The position numbers and the translations under genes were made by a program. From Cephalotus follicularis (lineage: Eukaryota; Streptophyta; Magnoliopsida; Oxalidales; Cephalotaceae): a stretch of DNA of 64,000 nt. Positions 44,401 to 49,364 of the stretch are shown here, piece by piece (position 1 is the stretch's first letter; each line of letters opens with the position of its first letter). The stretch is taken from contig BDDD01002109.1 in the NCBI GenBank assembly GCA_001972305.1, forward strand, positions 62,001-126,000, written 5' to 3'. The notes below the pieces were generated by a model. The model saw only the letters and a list, made by a program, of their open reading frames with translations. It was not told the DNA's origin and did not search any database.

Positions 44401-46498
44401 AATCTTTGCTGTAAAATCTTTTGCTTTGCTTACTGCTATTTAGTGATAGGTTTTGATATTATCTGTTCAGGCATTGTCTAATGCATTTGTGAATTAATTC
44501 ATAATTTCACTTGATTCTGTATTTGGCATTGATAATTCACGATTTCTTTTTTGGCACATGATACACAGAATGGCAAAAAGCCATTTATACTGTGGGTGGG
44601 TCAGAGATTAAGAGATGGCCCCTGCAATAGCGGCGATCCGTGCCTGATGGGATTGCTCCGAGCAGTAACGGAAGTTCATTGCAGCAACAAGAGATGAGTT
44701 TGATTCAGGAAAGGACCTTGCCTTCCTCACCTAGCCCATTATACAGTCCTCATTCAAAAGCTTCTGGCTTTATGAAAGGTAGTCTAGGACAGCCAAACAC
44801 AAGAAAGCAGCTTTTGGGTGGGCATACTGTGGTTGACAACTCAAGGGGGTTGCTGCAGTGGGTGCAGAGCATCAGTTTTGTTGCAATTTCAATCGACCAT
44901 TCTCTGCATCTAGTTTATCAAGCAGATTTACCTTTTCCTGGTAGGTTATTAGTCTTTGTTGCACTTTATCTTTCATTACTCTAGTTGCATTCATCCCACC
45001 ATAAAAGCAATCACGCCTATTGCAAATGTGTACTGTTGTTCACACTTGATCTTCATCTGGTATTCAACATCTGTCCAGTATATCATCAGGGTAAGACATT
45101 CCAATGCCTTGGGTGGATACGTTGAAAACCTGTTTGAATGTTCTGATGTGTCCCTGATGTGCTTCTGTATGGTTTTCCTGATAGCGCATGAGTGCTAAAT
45201 GGTACTTCGACTATCGACAATTCAAAAAAGATAAAAGATTGGTATGATTACAAATATTTGCACAAGTATTGACAACTTGATTCAACTTTCTGAATTATTT
45301 CCATACAACTTTTTGAATTTCACCTACTTGTAATTGGATTCATATAGAAACTATGATTGCTATCAGTTGAAACCAACTATAAGTTGCATCATAAAGGCCC
45401 ATGATCCAATCCATTCTCAGCCATCCATCGTCGGATTTAAGGTGGGCAAAGAGATGCATGATATATTAATCATCTTGACCTGGTAAATGGCCTAAAATGG
45501 TCAATAGCATAAATAAAAACTCCTAAAATCTTATTTTTGAAAAATCATAAAATCCCCAGGAGGATTTAGAAGTCAAAAGCAACCTTTGTACGAGTTGTTT
45601 TGATTTTCTTATAAAAGATTTGGCTACTGCAACACACCAACCCTTTCCAGAGTATGGGGAAGAGGTTGCGTTTAGGAAAATACTCTTGTATTCATTTTGA
45701 GATGTACCCATTTGCATGTTTCCTGTATAAACTTTTGACAAGGCAGAGTTTTCTGAATTCAATTCTTCACTTTCCTTATATTTCATTCACCACTTGCTGA
45801 TTACATTTAGGGTTATATGCATATGACAGTTATGTTTGTGACTATACATGGTGCATATTTGATGTAAAATCCTTTGTATGATTTTGCATGCAGGAGGAAC
45901 TCAGGGTGGCAGTAGTGTGGGCCCACCAGGCTATATAGAGGGTTTCACTCCTGTAAAATCTCTTGGTTCAACAGCTGCATCTTATATTTTAATCCCATCA
46001 CCCAGCATGCGCTTCCTCCCTCCCACACCTCTTCAGCTCCCTACATGCCTCACTGCTGAATCCCCACCACTGGCCCATCTTCTTCACAGCAAGGGCTTTG
46101 CAATACCCCTTTCGACTGGATTTGCGGTTTCAAAAGCTGTTCCCTCCATGAGGAAAGACTATAGAAACAACTTGAAAGATGAATGGCCATCTGTTCTGTC
46201 AGTCAGTCTCATTGACTACTATGGTAACAACATCTCCCAAGAAAAGATTATTAGAGGCATTATGAAGCAGGGAGGAAGGACTTTAAGCTCAGAAGCTAGA
46301 GACTTTGAAATTGAGACCCACGTAGTTCTCGAGTCTCTTGTGGCGGAGCTCCATGCCCTGTCATGGATGACTGTAAGCCCTGCGTACTTGGAGAGACGAA
46401 CTGCACTACCTTTTCATTGTGATACGGTTTTAAGACTGAGAAGGCTGCTTCATTTTGCCGATAAAGAACTTTATTGCCAGCCAGACAAAACGCGATAG
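109..46498 (+). CDS. MED13: MED13, Mediator complex subunit 13 (partial: first exon upstream; one in-frame stop)
   Basis: MED13 is the large scaffold that links the CDK8-cyclin C-MED12 kinase module to core Mediator in the nucleus; in Arabidopsis its loss alters developmental timing and patterning. Exons as I place them: 109-182, 280-419, 547-633, 820-907, 1011-1091, 2087-2164, 2271-2350, 4051-4129, 4261-4587, 5099-5158, 31204-31450, 32435-32698, 33306-34670, 35526-35793, 35879-36011, 40171-40258, 40377-40455, 41917-42212, 42729-43824, 44569-44940, 45894-46498. All introns are GT-AG. The total is 5907 nt (1968 residues plus stop), close to the family's usual 1.9-2.0 kb residues once the missing exon is added. 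Family landmarks I recognise run in order from [13 protein letters not shown] at the first exon to [19 protein letters not shown] in the last. The one defect is TAG at 44628-44630. The assignment rests on recognition of the plant MED13 sequence, not on a search. Confidence 0.95.
183..819 (+). other. MED13 introns 183-279, 420-546 and 634-819
   Basis: Three short introns between the first four visible exons. They are T-rich with standard ends and I see no element inside them. Confidence 0.85.
1092..2086 (+). other. MED13 intron, 995 bp
   Basis: AT-rich intron between the exons ending FFR and starting RGRPTIEF. No repeat structure, coding remnant or RNA gene was recognised in it. Confidence 0.85.
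2351..4050 (+). other. MED13 intron, 1700 bp
   Basis: Intron splitting the [10 protein letters not shown] join. It holds a perfect 41-bp direct repeat (2582-2663) and a short TA run near 3341-3360. The open frames inside it (for example 3402-3734) have no recognisable product. Confidence 0.85.
2582..2663. repeat. Perfect tandem duplication, 2 x 41 bp
   Basis: The 41-base unit beginning ATTAAAGGCTTTATAGTG occupies 2582-2622 and is repeated without a mismatch at 2623-2663. It is intronic. Identity of the copies points to a recent duplication. Confidence 0.95.
5465..6385. mobile_element. Foldback / MITE-like element with long inverted arms and nested palindromes
   Basis: Two arms of roughly 250-270 bp face each other. 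The left arm segment around 5618-5720 (containing GGTTAGAATTTAATTTGC) matches the reverse complement of 6150-6262. Between the arms are two further inverted cassettes: a hairpin at about 5750-5850 and another at 5965-6125 whose centre is a perfect 26-bp palindrome (6045-6070). Four G-box cores CACGTG lie at 5781, 5806, 6009 and 6085. The element is flanked on both sides by (TA)n, which suggests insertion into a TA microsatellite. No protein-coding capacity is seen. The exact ends are uncertain by some tens of bases. Confidence 0.8.
6386..7161 (+). other. Intronic spacer between foldback element and gypsy element
   Basis: AT-rich, apparently host intron sequence. I see no coding remnant or repeat boundary in it. 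Confidence 0.6.
7167..8579 (-). repeat. Left (3') LTR of the gypsy element, 1413 bp
   Basis: Begins TGTCAAGCCCC and ends GGGGCTTACA on the + strand, giving short inverted termini. It aligns with both parts of the right LTR (13401-14150 and 15948-16609), whose summed length is also about 1413 bp. Confidence 0.92.
8385..8398 (-). promoter_or_regulatory. Palindromic TATA motif in gypsy LTR
   Basis: The 14-bp palindrome GTCTATATATAGAC is conserved in both LTRs (also 16423-16436). By position it could be the element's TATA box. It would then direct transcription on the minus strand, antisense to MED13. Function is inferred from sequence only. Confidence 0.55.
8623..9100 (-). pseudogene. Gypsy integrase C-terminus and chromodomain
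   Basis: Minus-strand remnant with the [19 protein letters not shown] integrase tail motif, then [16 protein letters not shown] and a chromodomain-type end ([20 protein letters not shown]). A frameshift lies around 8800-8900 and an in-frame stop near 8695. Chromodomains of this class are thought to steer integration towards heterochromatin. Confidence 0.85.
9100..10413 (-). pseudogene. Gypsy RNase H (partial) and integrase, 437 codons
   Basis: The longest intact frame of the element. It opens inside RNase H ([40 protein letters not shown]). The HHCC zinc finger follows ([17 protein letters not shown] and CLTCQQLK), then the DDE core: D in MDFVTGLP, D in [10 protein letters not shown] in [12 protein letters not shown]. 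The first part of RNase H, about 60 residues including its first catalytic Asp, is missing, so a deletion of that size must lie near 10400-10430. Confidence 0.92.
10417..11291 (-). pseudogene. Gypsy reverse transcriptase
   Basis: Minus-strand RT with [46 protein letters not shown] and the catalytic box FIDD. It runs past the thumb and connection ([13 protein letters not shown]) and frame-shifts near 10482. The remaining connection residues (SFLGLAG) are readable in another frame before the deletion junction. Confidence 0.92.
11394..11741 (-). pseudogene. Gypsy aspartic protease
   Basis: Minus-strand frame with the protease active-site stretch [14 protein letters not shown]. The usual D-S/T-G is D-P-G here, so the catalytic Asp is kept but its neighbour is altered. 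[18 protein letters not shown] is the usual downstream landmark (normally LGMDWL). Confidence 0.85.
12034..13240 (-). pseudogene. Gypsy gag with CCHC knuckle
   Basis: The minus-strand gag begins at 13240 ([15 protein letters not shown]), has a central Retrotrans_gag region (about 12490-12860, broken by frameshifts and stops), a Ser/Gln/Arg-rich linker (about 12170-12440) and a zinc knuckle [14 protein letters not shown] near 12100. The same knuckle spacing recurs in the gypsy copy at 53550. Confidence 0.85.
13381..13397 (-). other. Gypsy primer-binding site
   Basis: Read on the minus strand, the base string next to the LTR is TGGTATCAAAGCCA, which fits the initiator-Met tRNA primer site common in plant LTR elements (TGGTATCAGAGC). 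Confidence 0.85.
14151..14300. repeat. 49-bp tandem repeats within the gypsy LTR
   Basis: The unit TAGTCCCCTTAGGTTCTAG starts near 14152, 14201 and 14249-14250, each followed by TTAACCCTCCCTCAAT where complete. A diverged partial copy is near 14643. Confidence 0.85.
14759..15611 (-). mobile_element. Ty1/copia fragment: LTR plus RNase H end, antisense, internally deleted
   Basis: An LTR (14759-14923, reading TGTTGTTATTC to CCTACA on the minus strand) is preceded on that strand by a purine tract and an RNase H frame (14931-15395). Motifs are [51 protein letters not shown] and [10 protein letters not shown], ending SMIDIHAPT. Directly upstream (15414-15611) is a gag-like piece ([13 protein letters not shown]), so most of gag-pol is deleted. 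The LTR and the last codons match the mini-element at 26047-26519; this is the same family. Confidence 0.85.
15620..15890. repeat. Degenerate TCGAC minisatellite
   Basis: About ten imperfect copies of a 25-30-base unit built around GCGTCGACAGTTTATGC, in the extra part of the gypsy LTR. A related motif array (GCGTCGATGCTTTT type) occurs at 50060-50275. Confidence 0.75.
16690..17500 (+). repeat. Diverged tandem duplication in intron, second copy split by a MITE
   Basis: The stretch 16690-16880 (TTTTAAAACGCG..., TAGGAAG, then GATCTTGGTGCACCTCACC) recurs as 16955-17040 plus 17403-17490. The MITE at 17051-17396 lies between the halves of the second copy. Confidence 0.75.
17051..17396. mobile_element. 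MITE, 346 bp, with about 115-bp terminal inverted repeats
   Basis: The left end GGGAAAATGCCATTTTAGCG matches the reverse complement of the right end for over 100 bases with few mismatches. TATTAT flanks both sides (17045-17050 and 17397-17402), a likely target duplication. It has no coding capacity. The superfamily is not clear from the ends. Confidence 0.88.
17403..18315 (+). other. Intronic spacer before copia element
   Basis: AT-rich intron sequence with GAGA-type tracts near 17630-17710 and a tandem repeat at 18061-18225. No gene is recognised. Confidence 0.6.
18061..18225. repeat. Tandem duplication of about 82 bp
   Basis: The unit TCTTTTTGATATGAAATTTA through GATAGGCTTT is at 18061-18141 and again from 18142. 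The copies differ mainly in poly(A) length. Confidence 0.9.
18316..18439 (+). repeat. 5' LTR of copia A, 124 bp
   Basis: TGTTAGATAAAG ... CTGACTAACA. It contains the TATA-like string ATAAATATATAG. It is unusually short for an element with full gag-pol. Confidence 0.95.
18440..18453 (+). other. Copia A primer-binding site
   Basis: TGGTATCAAAGCCT immediately after the LTR matches the initiator-Met tRNA class. Confidence 0.9.
19057..20015 (+). pseudogene. Copia A gag
   Basis: An ATG at 19057 opens a frame with the copia gag landmark [19 protein letters not shown]. The frame breaks near 19370, and then the zinc knuckle [15 protein letters not shown] is readable at about 19848-19893, after a Gly/Arg-rich linker. 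The remnant lies 600 bases downstream of the LTR, a normal leader distance. Confidence 0.88.
20028..21450 (+). pseudogene. Copia A protease and integrase
   Basis: The protease box [14 protein letters not shown] is at about 20128-20169. Integrase follows with HCQLGHPS near 20526, [16 protein letters not shown] at about 20855, [20 protein letters not shown] at about 20945 and [20 protein letters not shown] near 21205. Stops and frameshifts lie at about 20435 and 20570-20750. The frame ends at the LINE insertion at 21460. Confidence 0.88.
21460..22858 (-). mobile_element. LINE-derived insertion, antisense, retaining a Pro/Ser-rich ORF and 3' end
   Basis: The insert splits copia A between its integrase and RT. 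Read on the minus strand it ends in poly(A) (21460-21468 on the + strand is T-rich), preceded by a LINE-like 3' end (CTACGGGGTTATGACTATCC). It is flanked by near-identical GTATGTACT / GTGTAGTACT, a plausible target duplication. The minus-strand frame 21667-22995 is open for 442 codons, but its first 46 codons or so are copia A sequence. The rest is extremely Pro/Ser/Leu-rich and ends in a basic tail ([10 protein letters not shown]). This resembles the C-terminal part of plant LINE ORF1. No RT is present, so ORF2 has been deleted. Confidence 0.72.
22859..23775 (+). pseudogene. Copia A reverse transcriptase (first part)
   Basis: It begins with the pre-RT linker ([15 protein letters not shown], 22946-22990) and [13 protein letters not shown]. 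The RT core follows: [20 protein letters not shown] at about 23396, [15 protein letters not shown] and the catalytic [11 protein letters not shown] near 23660. Frames are broken at 23150-23390. It stops where copia B is inserted (GTATT, 23771-23775). Confidence 0.9.
23776..23923 (+). repeat. 5' LTR of copia B (3' end shortened)
   Basis: TGTGGAAATCCTCTC ... ATATATCA. Compared with the right LTR it lacks a 25-base internal repeat and the final purine-rich stretch ending CTTTCA. Confidence 0.85.
24456..25500 (+). pseudogene. Copia B gag
   Basis: The start [14 protein letters not shown] at 24456 shifts frame near 24580, and the domain continues ([20 protein letters not shown], 24810-24870). The zinc knuckle [20 protein letters not shown] is at about 25278-25337. 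Stops occur at 24929, 25078 and 25181. Confidence 0.87.
25545..26046 (+). pseudogene. Copia B protease and integrase zinc finger
   Basis: The protease active-site stretch is [14 protein letters not shown], so the usual D-S-G is D-S-E, a probable inactivating change. Integrase starts with [18 protein letters not shown] (HH of the zinc finger, 25966-26019). It is cut at 26046 by the mini-element, and the CxxC half (CEAC) resumes at 26540. Confidence 0.87.
26047..26519 (+). mobile_element. LTR mini-retroelement (TRIM-like), 473 bp, identical LTRs
   Basis: Two identical 179-bp LTRs (26047-26225, 26341-26519) enclose 115 bases. These hold a primer site (TGGTATCAGAG, 26226), the last 19 codons of a copia pol (starting KLFCPIVSK, ending HAPT), and the purine tract TTGAGGGGGAG. 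It is flanked by the perfect target duplication GACCC (26042-26046, 26520-26524). It interrupts copia B's integrase zinc finger. It has no other coding capacity, so it must be mobilised in trans. The LTRs end in CT rather than CA and contain a 27-bp internal tandem duplication. Confidence 0.93.
26520..27300 (+). pseudogene. Copia B integrase core
   Basis: It resumes after the mini-element with [11 protein letters not shown]. The catalytic core shows [10 protein letters not shown] (D), [11 protein letters not shown] (D) and [18 protein letters not shown] (E), then [20 protein letters not shown]. Stops are at 26840 and 26995, and a further stop at 27281. Confidence 0.9.
27301..28567 (+). pseudogene. 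Copia B reverse transcriptase
   Basis: A linker (27409-27729) leads into [19 protein letters not shown] at about 27957, [20 protein letters not shown] at 28100, [18 protein letters not shown] and the catalytic [11 protein letters not shown] near 28360. The domain is nearly full length with one stop at 27920 and one at 28565. Confidence 0.92.
28568..29319 (+). pseudogene. Copia B connection and RNase H
   Basis: Landmarks are [20 protein letters not shown] (28650), [39 protein letters not shown] (28957), [14 protein letters not shown] and [18 protein letters not shown] frameshift is near 28800. A purine tract (GAGAGGGAG) ends the region at the LTR. Confidence 0.9.
29320..29512 (+). repeat. 3' LTR of copia B, 193 bp
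   Basis: TGTGGAAATCCTGTC ... AACTTTCA, ending directly at the GTATT duplication. It contains a duplicated AAATCCTGTCATAA. Confidence 0.88.
29513..30359 (+). pseudogene. Copia A RT end and RNase H (after copia B)
   Basis: It continues copia [19 protein letters not shown] (29578), [15 protein letters not shown], then RNase H with [39 protein letters not shown] and [10 protein letters not shown]. The polypurine tract GAGGGGGAG at 30351-30359 closes the element. Confidence 0.9.
30360..30483 (+). repeat. 3' LTR of copia A, 124 bp
   Basis: Same length as the 5' LTR with six substitutions by eye. It is followed by the AAATG duplication. Confidence 0.95.
30489..31203 (+). other. Distal end of the giant MED13 intron
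   Basis: Apparently host intron sequence with a T-rich tract leading to the acceptor CTTGTTTCTGCAG. No element was recognised. Confidence 0.75.
31204..36011 (+). CDS. MED13: MED13 exon block 2 (5 exons, central region)
   Basis: The exons 31204-31450, 32435-32698, 33306-34670, 35526-35793 and 35879-36011 encode residues about 365-1124 of the visible protein. The first carries a low-complexity Ser/Asn run (about 31281-31338). The second gives [17 protein letters not shown] and the acidic [20 protein letters not shown]. The third, 1365 nt, is the longest exon and ends in the conserved [18 protein letters not shown]. The last two give [18 protein letters not shown] and [16 protein letters not shown]. 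All are open. The middle part of plant MED13 is poorly conserved and probably disordered, while the flanking motifs are strongly conserved. Confidence 0.94.
31451..33305 (+). other. MED13 introns 31451-32434 and 32699-33305
   Basis: Two introns without a recognisable element. The first has a 17-base T run near 32329-32345. Confidence 0.85.
34671..35525 (+). other. MED13 intron, 855 bp, with TA/GA microsatellite
   Basis: Contains a compound (TA)n-(GA)n microsatellite at about 35422-35477 shortly before the acceptor. Nothing else was recognised. Confidence 0.85.
35422..35477. repeat. Compound (TA)n / (GA)n microsatellite
   Basis: A TA run (about 35422-35440) followed by a GA run to 35477, within a MED13 intron. 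It is likely length-polymorphic. Confidence 0.9.
36262..37250 (+). mobile_element. LINE (L1-type) 3' reverse transcriptase remnant
   Basis: Several frames show plant LINE RT landmarks: [19 protein letters not shown] around 36420, [12 protein letters not shown] at about 36562 (the usual FADDIVL box, with its Asp pair lost), [13 protein letters not shown] near 36650 and [14 protein letters not shown] at about 36960. The 3' end has the phrase CCCCAACTAGTTTGGGATTG common in such remnants. An 80-bp piece (36262-36345) is repeated at 36384-36460. It is heavily decayed and has no poly(A). Confidence 0.8.
37257..38460. mobile_element. PIF/Harbinger-type non-autonomous element 1, 1204 bp
   Basis: The ends GGCTATGTTTG and CAAACATGCCC are inverted repeats. 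TTA lies directly outside both (37254-37256, 38461-38463), the target-site signature of PIF/Harbinger. No transposase is seen. Internal sequence 37740-38270 may be a further insertion. Confidence 0.72.
38504..39609. mobile_element. PIF/Harbinger (Tourist-like) non-autonomous element 2, 1106 bp
   Basis: The left end GTGCCCGTTTGGTATTGC and the reverse complement of the right end GGGTCCGTTTGGTATTGC match at 16 of 18 bases. TTA flanks both sides (38501-38503, 39610-39612). It lies only 43 bases from element 1. Inside are open frames on both strands (38836-39114 and 38820-39131) with no recognisable product. Confidence 0.8.
40171..43824 (+). CDS. MED13: MED13 exon block 3 (4 exons)
   Basis: Exons 40171-40258, 40377-40455, 41917-42212 and 42729-43824 encode residues about 1124-1643. 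Landmarks are [53 protein letters not shown] and [20 protein letters not shown], followed near the end of the last exon by [19 protein letters not shown]. These are the MID/PIWI-like portions of the Argonaute-like fold described for Med13. All four frames are open and phases agree. Confidence 0.94.
40576..41779. mobile_element. Long-TIR element (Mutator-like?) in MED13 intron 40456-41916
   Basis: The left arm (about 40576-40690, with CGCTAACACTTTAATCCCTC) matches the reverse complement of the right arm (about 41690-41779, with GAACTAAAGTGTTAGCG). The interior is CA/CCA-rich and contains a minus-strand frame 41179-41460 (93 codons, [20 protein letters not shown]) that I cannot identify. Long inverted arms with unrelated interior suggest a Mutator-like non-autonomous element. 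The target duplication could not be fixed. Confidence 0.6.
42213..42728 (+). other. MED13 intron, 516 bp
   Basis: T-rich, nothing recognised. The acceptor is GTATTTAG at 42728. Confidence 0.85.
43825..44568 (+). other. MED13 intron, 744 bp
   Basis: No element recognised. The acceptor ATACACAG ends at 44568. Confidence 0.85.
44569..46498 (+). CDS. MED13: MED13 exon block 4 (last two exons; contains in-frame TAG)
   Basis: Exons 44569-44940 and 45894-46498 encode residues about 1644-1968, the end of the PIWI-like lobe. Landmarks are [11 protein letters not shown], then TAG at 44628-44630, then [14 protein letters not shown] in the same frame, [58 protein letters not shown] and [20 protein letters not shown]. 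The normal stop is TAG at 46496-46498. Plant MED13 normally has Leu at the position of the premature stop (Gln-Leu-Arg-Arg-Ser), so TTG to TAG is the simplest change. The residues downstream look fully conserved. Confidence 0.93.
44941..45893 (+). other. Last MED13 intron, 953 bp
   Basis: AT-rich. Joins DLPFPG to GTQGGSS in phase. No element recognised. Confidence 0.85.
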
Positions 46499-46940
46499 TA
46501 GGACAATCAGACAGCACTTTGTCACTTCACATCTTCTTACTGAATGCCAATGAAAGATGTGCACAGGAGAGGTCTGTGGGTTGCTATCTTGGGTCTGTTG
46601 TCATGTTTCAGTGTACAATAAACTGTAACATTGTAATCTACATATGTAATCCATGGTGCCCTTTTGATGTCCTGGAAAGAAGTAGAATTTTCCTGGGAAG
46701 ATTTAGTTAAGATCTAACAGGTGTAGCAACGACTGCAGATTCCAAAAAGTAAATGGAATTTTAGGACAGGTCACTTTATCTCCAATCAGCTAGATTAGCC
46801 CCATGTGGAAGAGATGTTTATTAGCTTAGACTTACAATTTTGCTTCTCACCATTCTTTCATTAATGGTTTGTAAGATCGATCAAGTGATTGTAAGCCATT
46901 TTTTGCGAGGCCGTTGTATCATGAAACTTGGCTACTTATT
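46499..46940 (+). other. MED13 3' untranslated region (approximate)
   Basis: Follows the stop codon. A canonical AATAAA is at 46617-46622 and T-rich stretches follow. The true cleavage site cannot be read from sequence alone. Confidence 0.6.
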
Positions 46941-47859
46941 GAGAGTAAATAGATCACATTTGTCATTCACTTTTTCTCATATTCATGAATGGTTTTTGTT
47001 TAAAATATCTCACTAGTTGAGGAATGCCCCTTCAATTTTTATTTTGTTCGTTATTATTGTTATCTAAAGGTAGAAGATGTAAGAATTGAACTCTTACTAG
47101 AATCAATTCACTAACTCAACATCGGTGTATATAGAAAAGAAACAGCTACAGAAATAACATAGAAAACAATAAATTTATTATGTACTTGTTTAGAATCAAT
47201 TAAAAGAAAGAACAAAGCGAAAAAATTTGTGATCCTGTTTTAATTAAGGTATAATTTTCTTAATGACCTTGACCTAGAACATTGAGTCAATAAAATCCTA
47301 AGACACTGTAAGGCTTAAGGAAGAACACCTCTTTTTTGTGTTTTATGTTAGTTAGGGTTAGAATAGAAGACTTAACTATAGATAAACCTTATTAGAATCC
47401 AAATGAACCCTCTTATTAAAAAACCCCAAGAATTTATTAAAGCTTACACTATTCGGTCTATATTTTACTTAATAGTGTAGATGTCCTAATTTATTAAATC
47501 AACAATTAACCTGATTTTAGTAAAATAAAATAACAAATCATAAGTACACATAAGAAAACATTTTTATATTCTCCCACTTTTATTGTAGAAAAATTAAAAC
47601 TTTCCTAAAGATTCTTAAAACAAAATATAAGATGCGGATGGTTAAAGCATTTGTGCTAAATAACCCAAATACAAATAAATATACAATACATATATTTAAA
47701 TTGCTTCATGCCAATTGGCAAAATATTAACATTTACATACTGTTAATATTAACATGTACATTGTCCAAATGTAAGATAAACTAAAACAGAAAGCCGAGCT
47801 CCCAAAACTGCATGCTTCACAGTACTTAAACATCCAAAGCAAACCAGGAACTCTTCAAT
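46941..47859. other. Intergenic AT-rich DNA
   Basis: No gene or clear element boundary. It may be part of an old LTR that continues on the other side of the solo LTR, but I could not prove this. Confidence 0.5.
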
Positions 47860-47864
47860 CTAGA

Positions 47865-49359
47865 TGTGACGACCGAATTCTCTTTTATACTGTTCATGCA
47901 TACATCGTACCGTATTGTACCGTATTGGACCGTACTGAACTGTATTGATTTGAGGTATTCTTATACCTATTGATATTGTATTGGTTATATGCATATATAG
48001 TCGGGATTTTGGGCCGAGTTTCGGAGAGTTGATCGAATCGACTATTTAAGTCAATTCTTTCTCTCTTTCTCTCATTATTCTCATTTCCTCTTCTCTCTCT
48101 CTATCCTTCTCCCTCTCTCTCTCTAGCTGGAGCCTCCATCTTTCTCCCTTGCAGTCGGAATTGCATCCCCATCGACAAGGATAGTGATTACAAGTGGTGG
48201 CTTACCGATTGAACAAGAAAGTAGCGGATTATTGGGCGTTTTCAGCTGATTGATCGATCGTTAGCTCAACTTTGAAGCTTCAGTGAAAGGTAGGACTTCC
48301 TTACTGAATTGCCTACTGTTTTATTGATTGATTGATTGAATTGCATGATTGAATTGAGTGATTGAGTGATTGAATTGAGGTTTTAGGGTTTATAGCAAAC
48401 CCTTGCTGTCCACCTATTATGCCGATCGTTTCATTTATTGTATTGTATTGACCCGCTGATGAGCGGTACCGATTGATTATCGATTGATGCTCGCTTGAGG
48501 CCGTAGCTCCCTAACGGTATCAGTAGCTCCCTCAGTTGTAGCTCATCGAGATTGTATTGACCCAGCCATAGGCTGGAAGATCTATGAGTCCCAGACCTGA
48601 TCAATCTGGGAACCGTAGATAGATCTCTCACCCTTTTTGAAGGACTACCTTCCGTGGGATTGATCGCCGCTAACCGATTGACATTGTATTGACTCGGTCG
48701 CATGATCTATAGGATATTGATTGATTGATTGGGTGTTTCATACACCACCATTGAGTGTCTGCCGTTGATTGATTGTTATAGATCCTATCCGTATGCTCTG
48801 TTATGGGCCACTGTCATACGGATAGTACGATCGCCAATTGTACATGTACATTTGCCATGTCATGCATTGATATTGTACACTGGACATTGATATTGTATAG
48901 ATTGTCACCGATATTGCACATTGTACATGCATACATGCTGCATGGGGTTTCTGCTTAGCCAGTGTGGCTAACCCCATCCTTCGGGGTGGGGCATGTTGTA
49001 CCTGTATGTGCGGCATAGGTAGGGTAGCAGGTAGCAGCGGACAGAAAGATTGAAGACTCGACTCGTTTGCATGACCGTTTGAGCATCGCAAAGCTGATTG
49101 AGACATCGTATCAAAAGGGTTGTTTTGTTATGCATTGTATTGTAACACTGTATTGAAGGATTGATGATGTATTGTAAAAGACTGTATTGTAAAGGATTTG
49201 TATTGTATGTATGGATCAGTGTATTGTTTCTTCCGCAACTGATATGTATTGCAAAGTTTTAAGTTTTTTGCATTTTTATATTGCTAGTCCCGACCATTGT
49301 ATTGTGTATTGGATTGAGAGTAATGCCACGTGTCCGCCTTGCGGGCGCGGGGTGTTACA
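47865..49359 (+). repeat. Solo LTR of a Ty3/gypsy element, 1495 bp
   Basis: Starts TGTGACGACCG and ends GGGGTGTTACA. The perfect target duplication CTAGA is at 47860-47864 and 49360-49364, with no internal region. It shares most of its length with the LTR at 51420-52331 (for example GCCACGTGTCCG near the 3' end), so both belong to one family. The orientation is inferred from that LTR, which precedes a + strand gag. Confidence 0.92.
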
Positions 49360-49364
49360 CTAGA

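Noticed and set aside
44628..44630. CAATAG as a splice acceptor that would skip the stop
   Set aside because: Joining 43824 to 44631 shifts the frame and meets a stop within a few codons.
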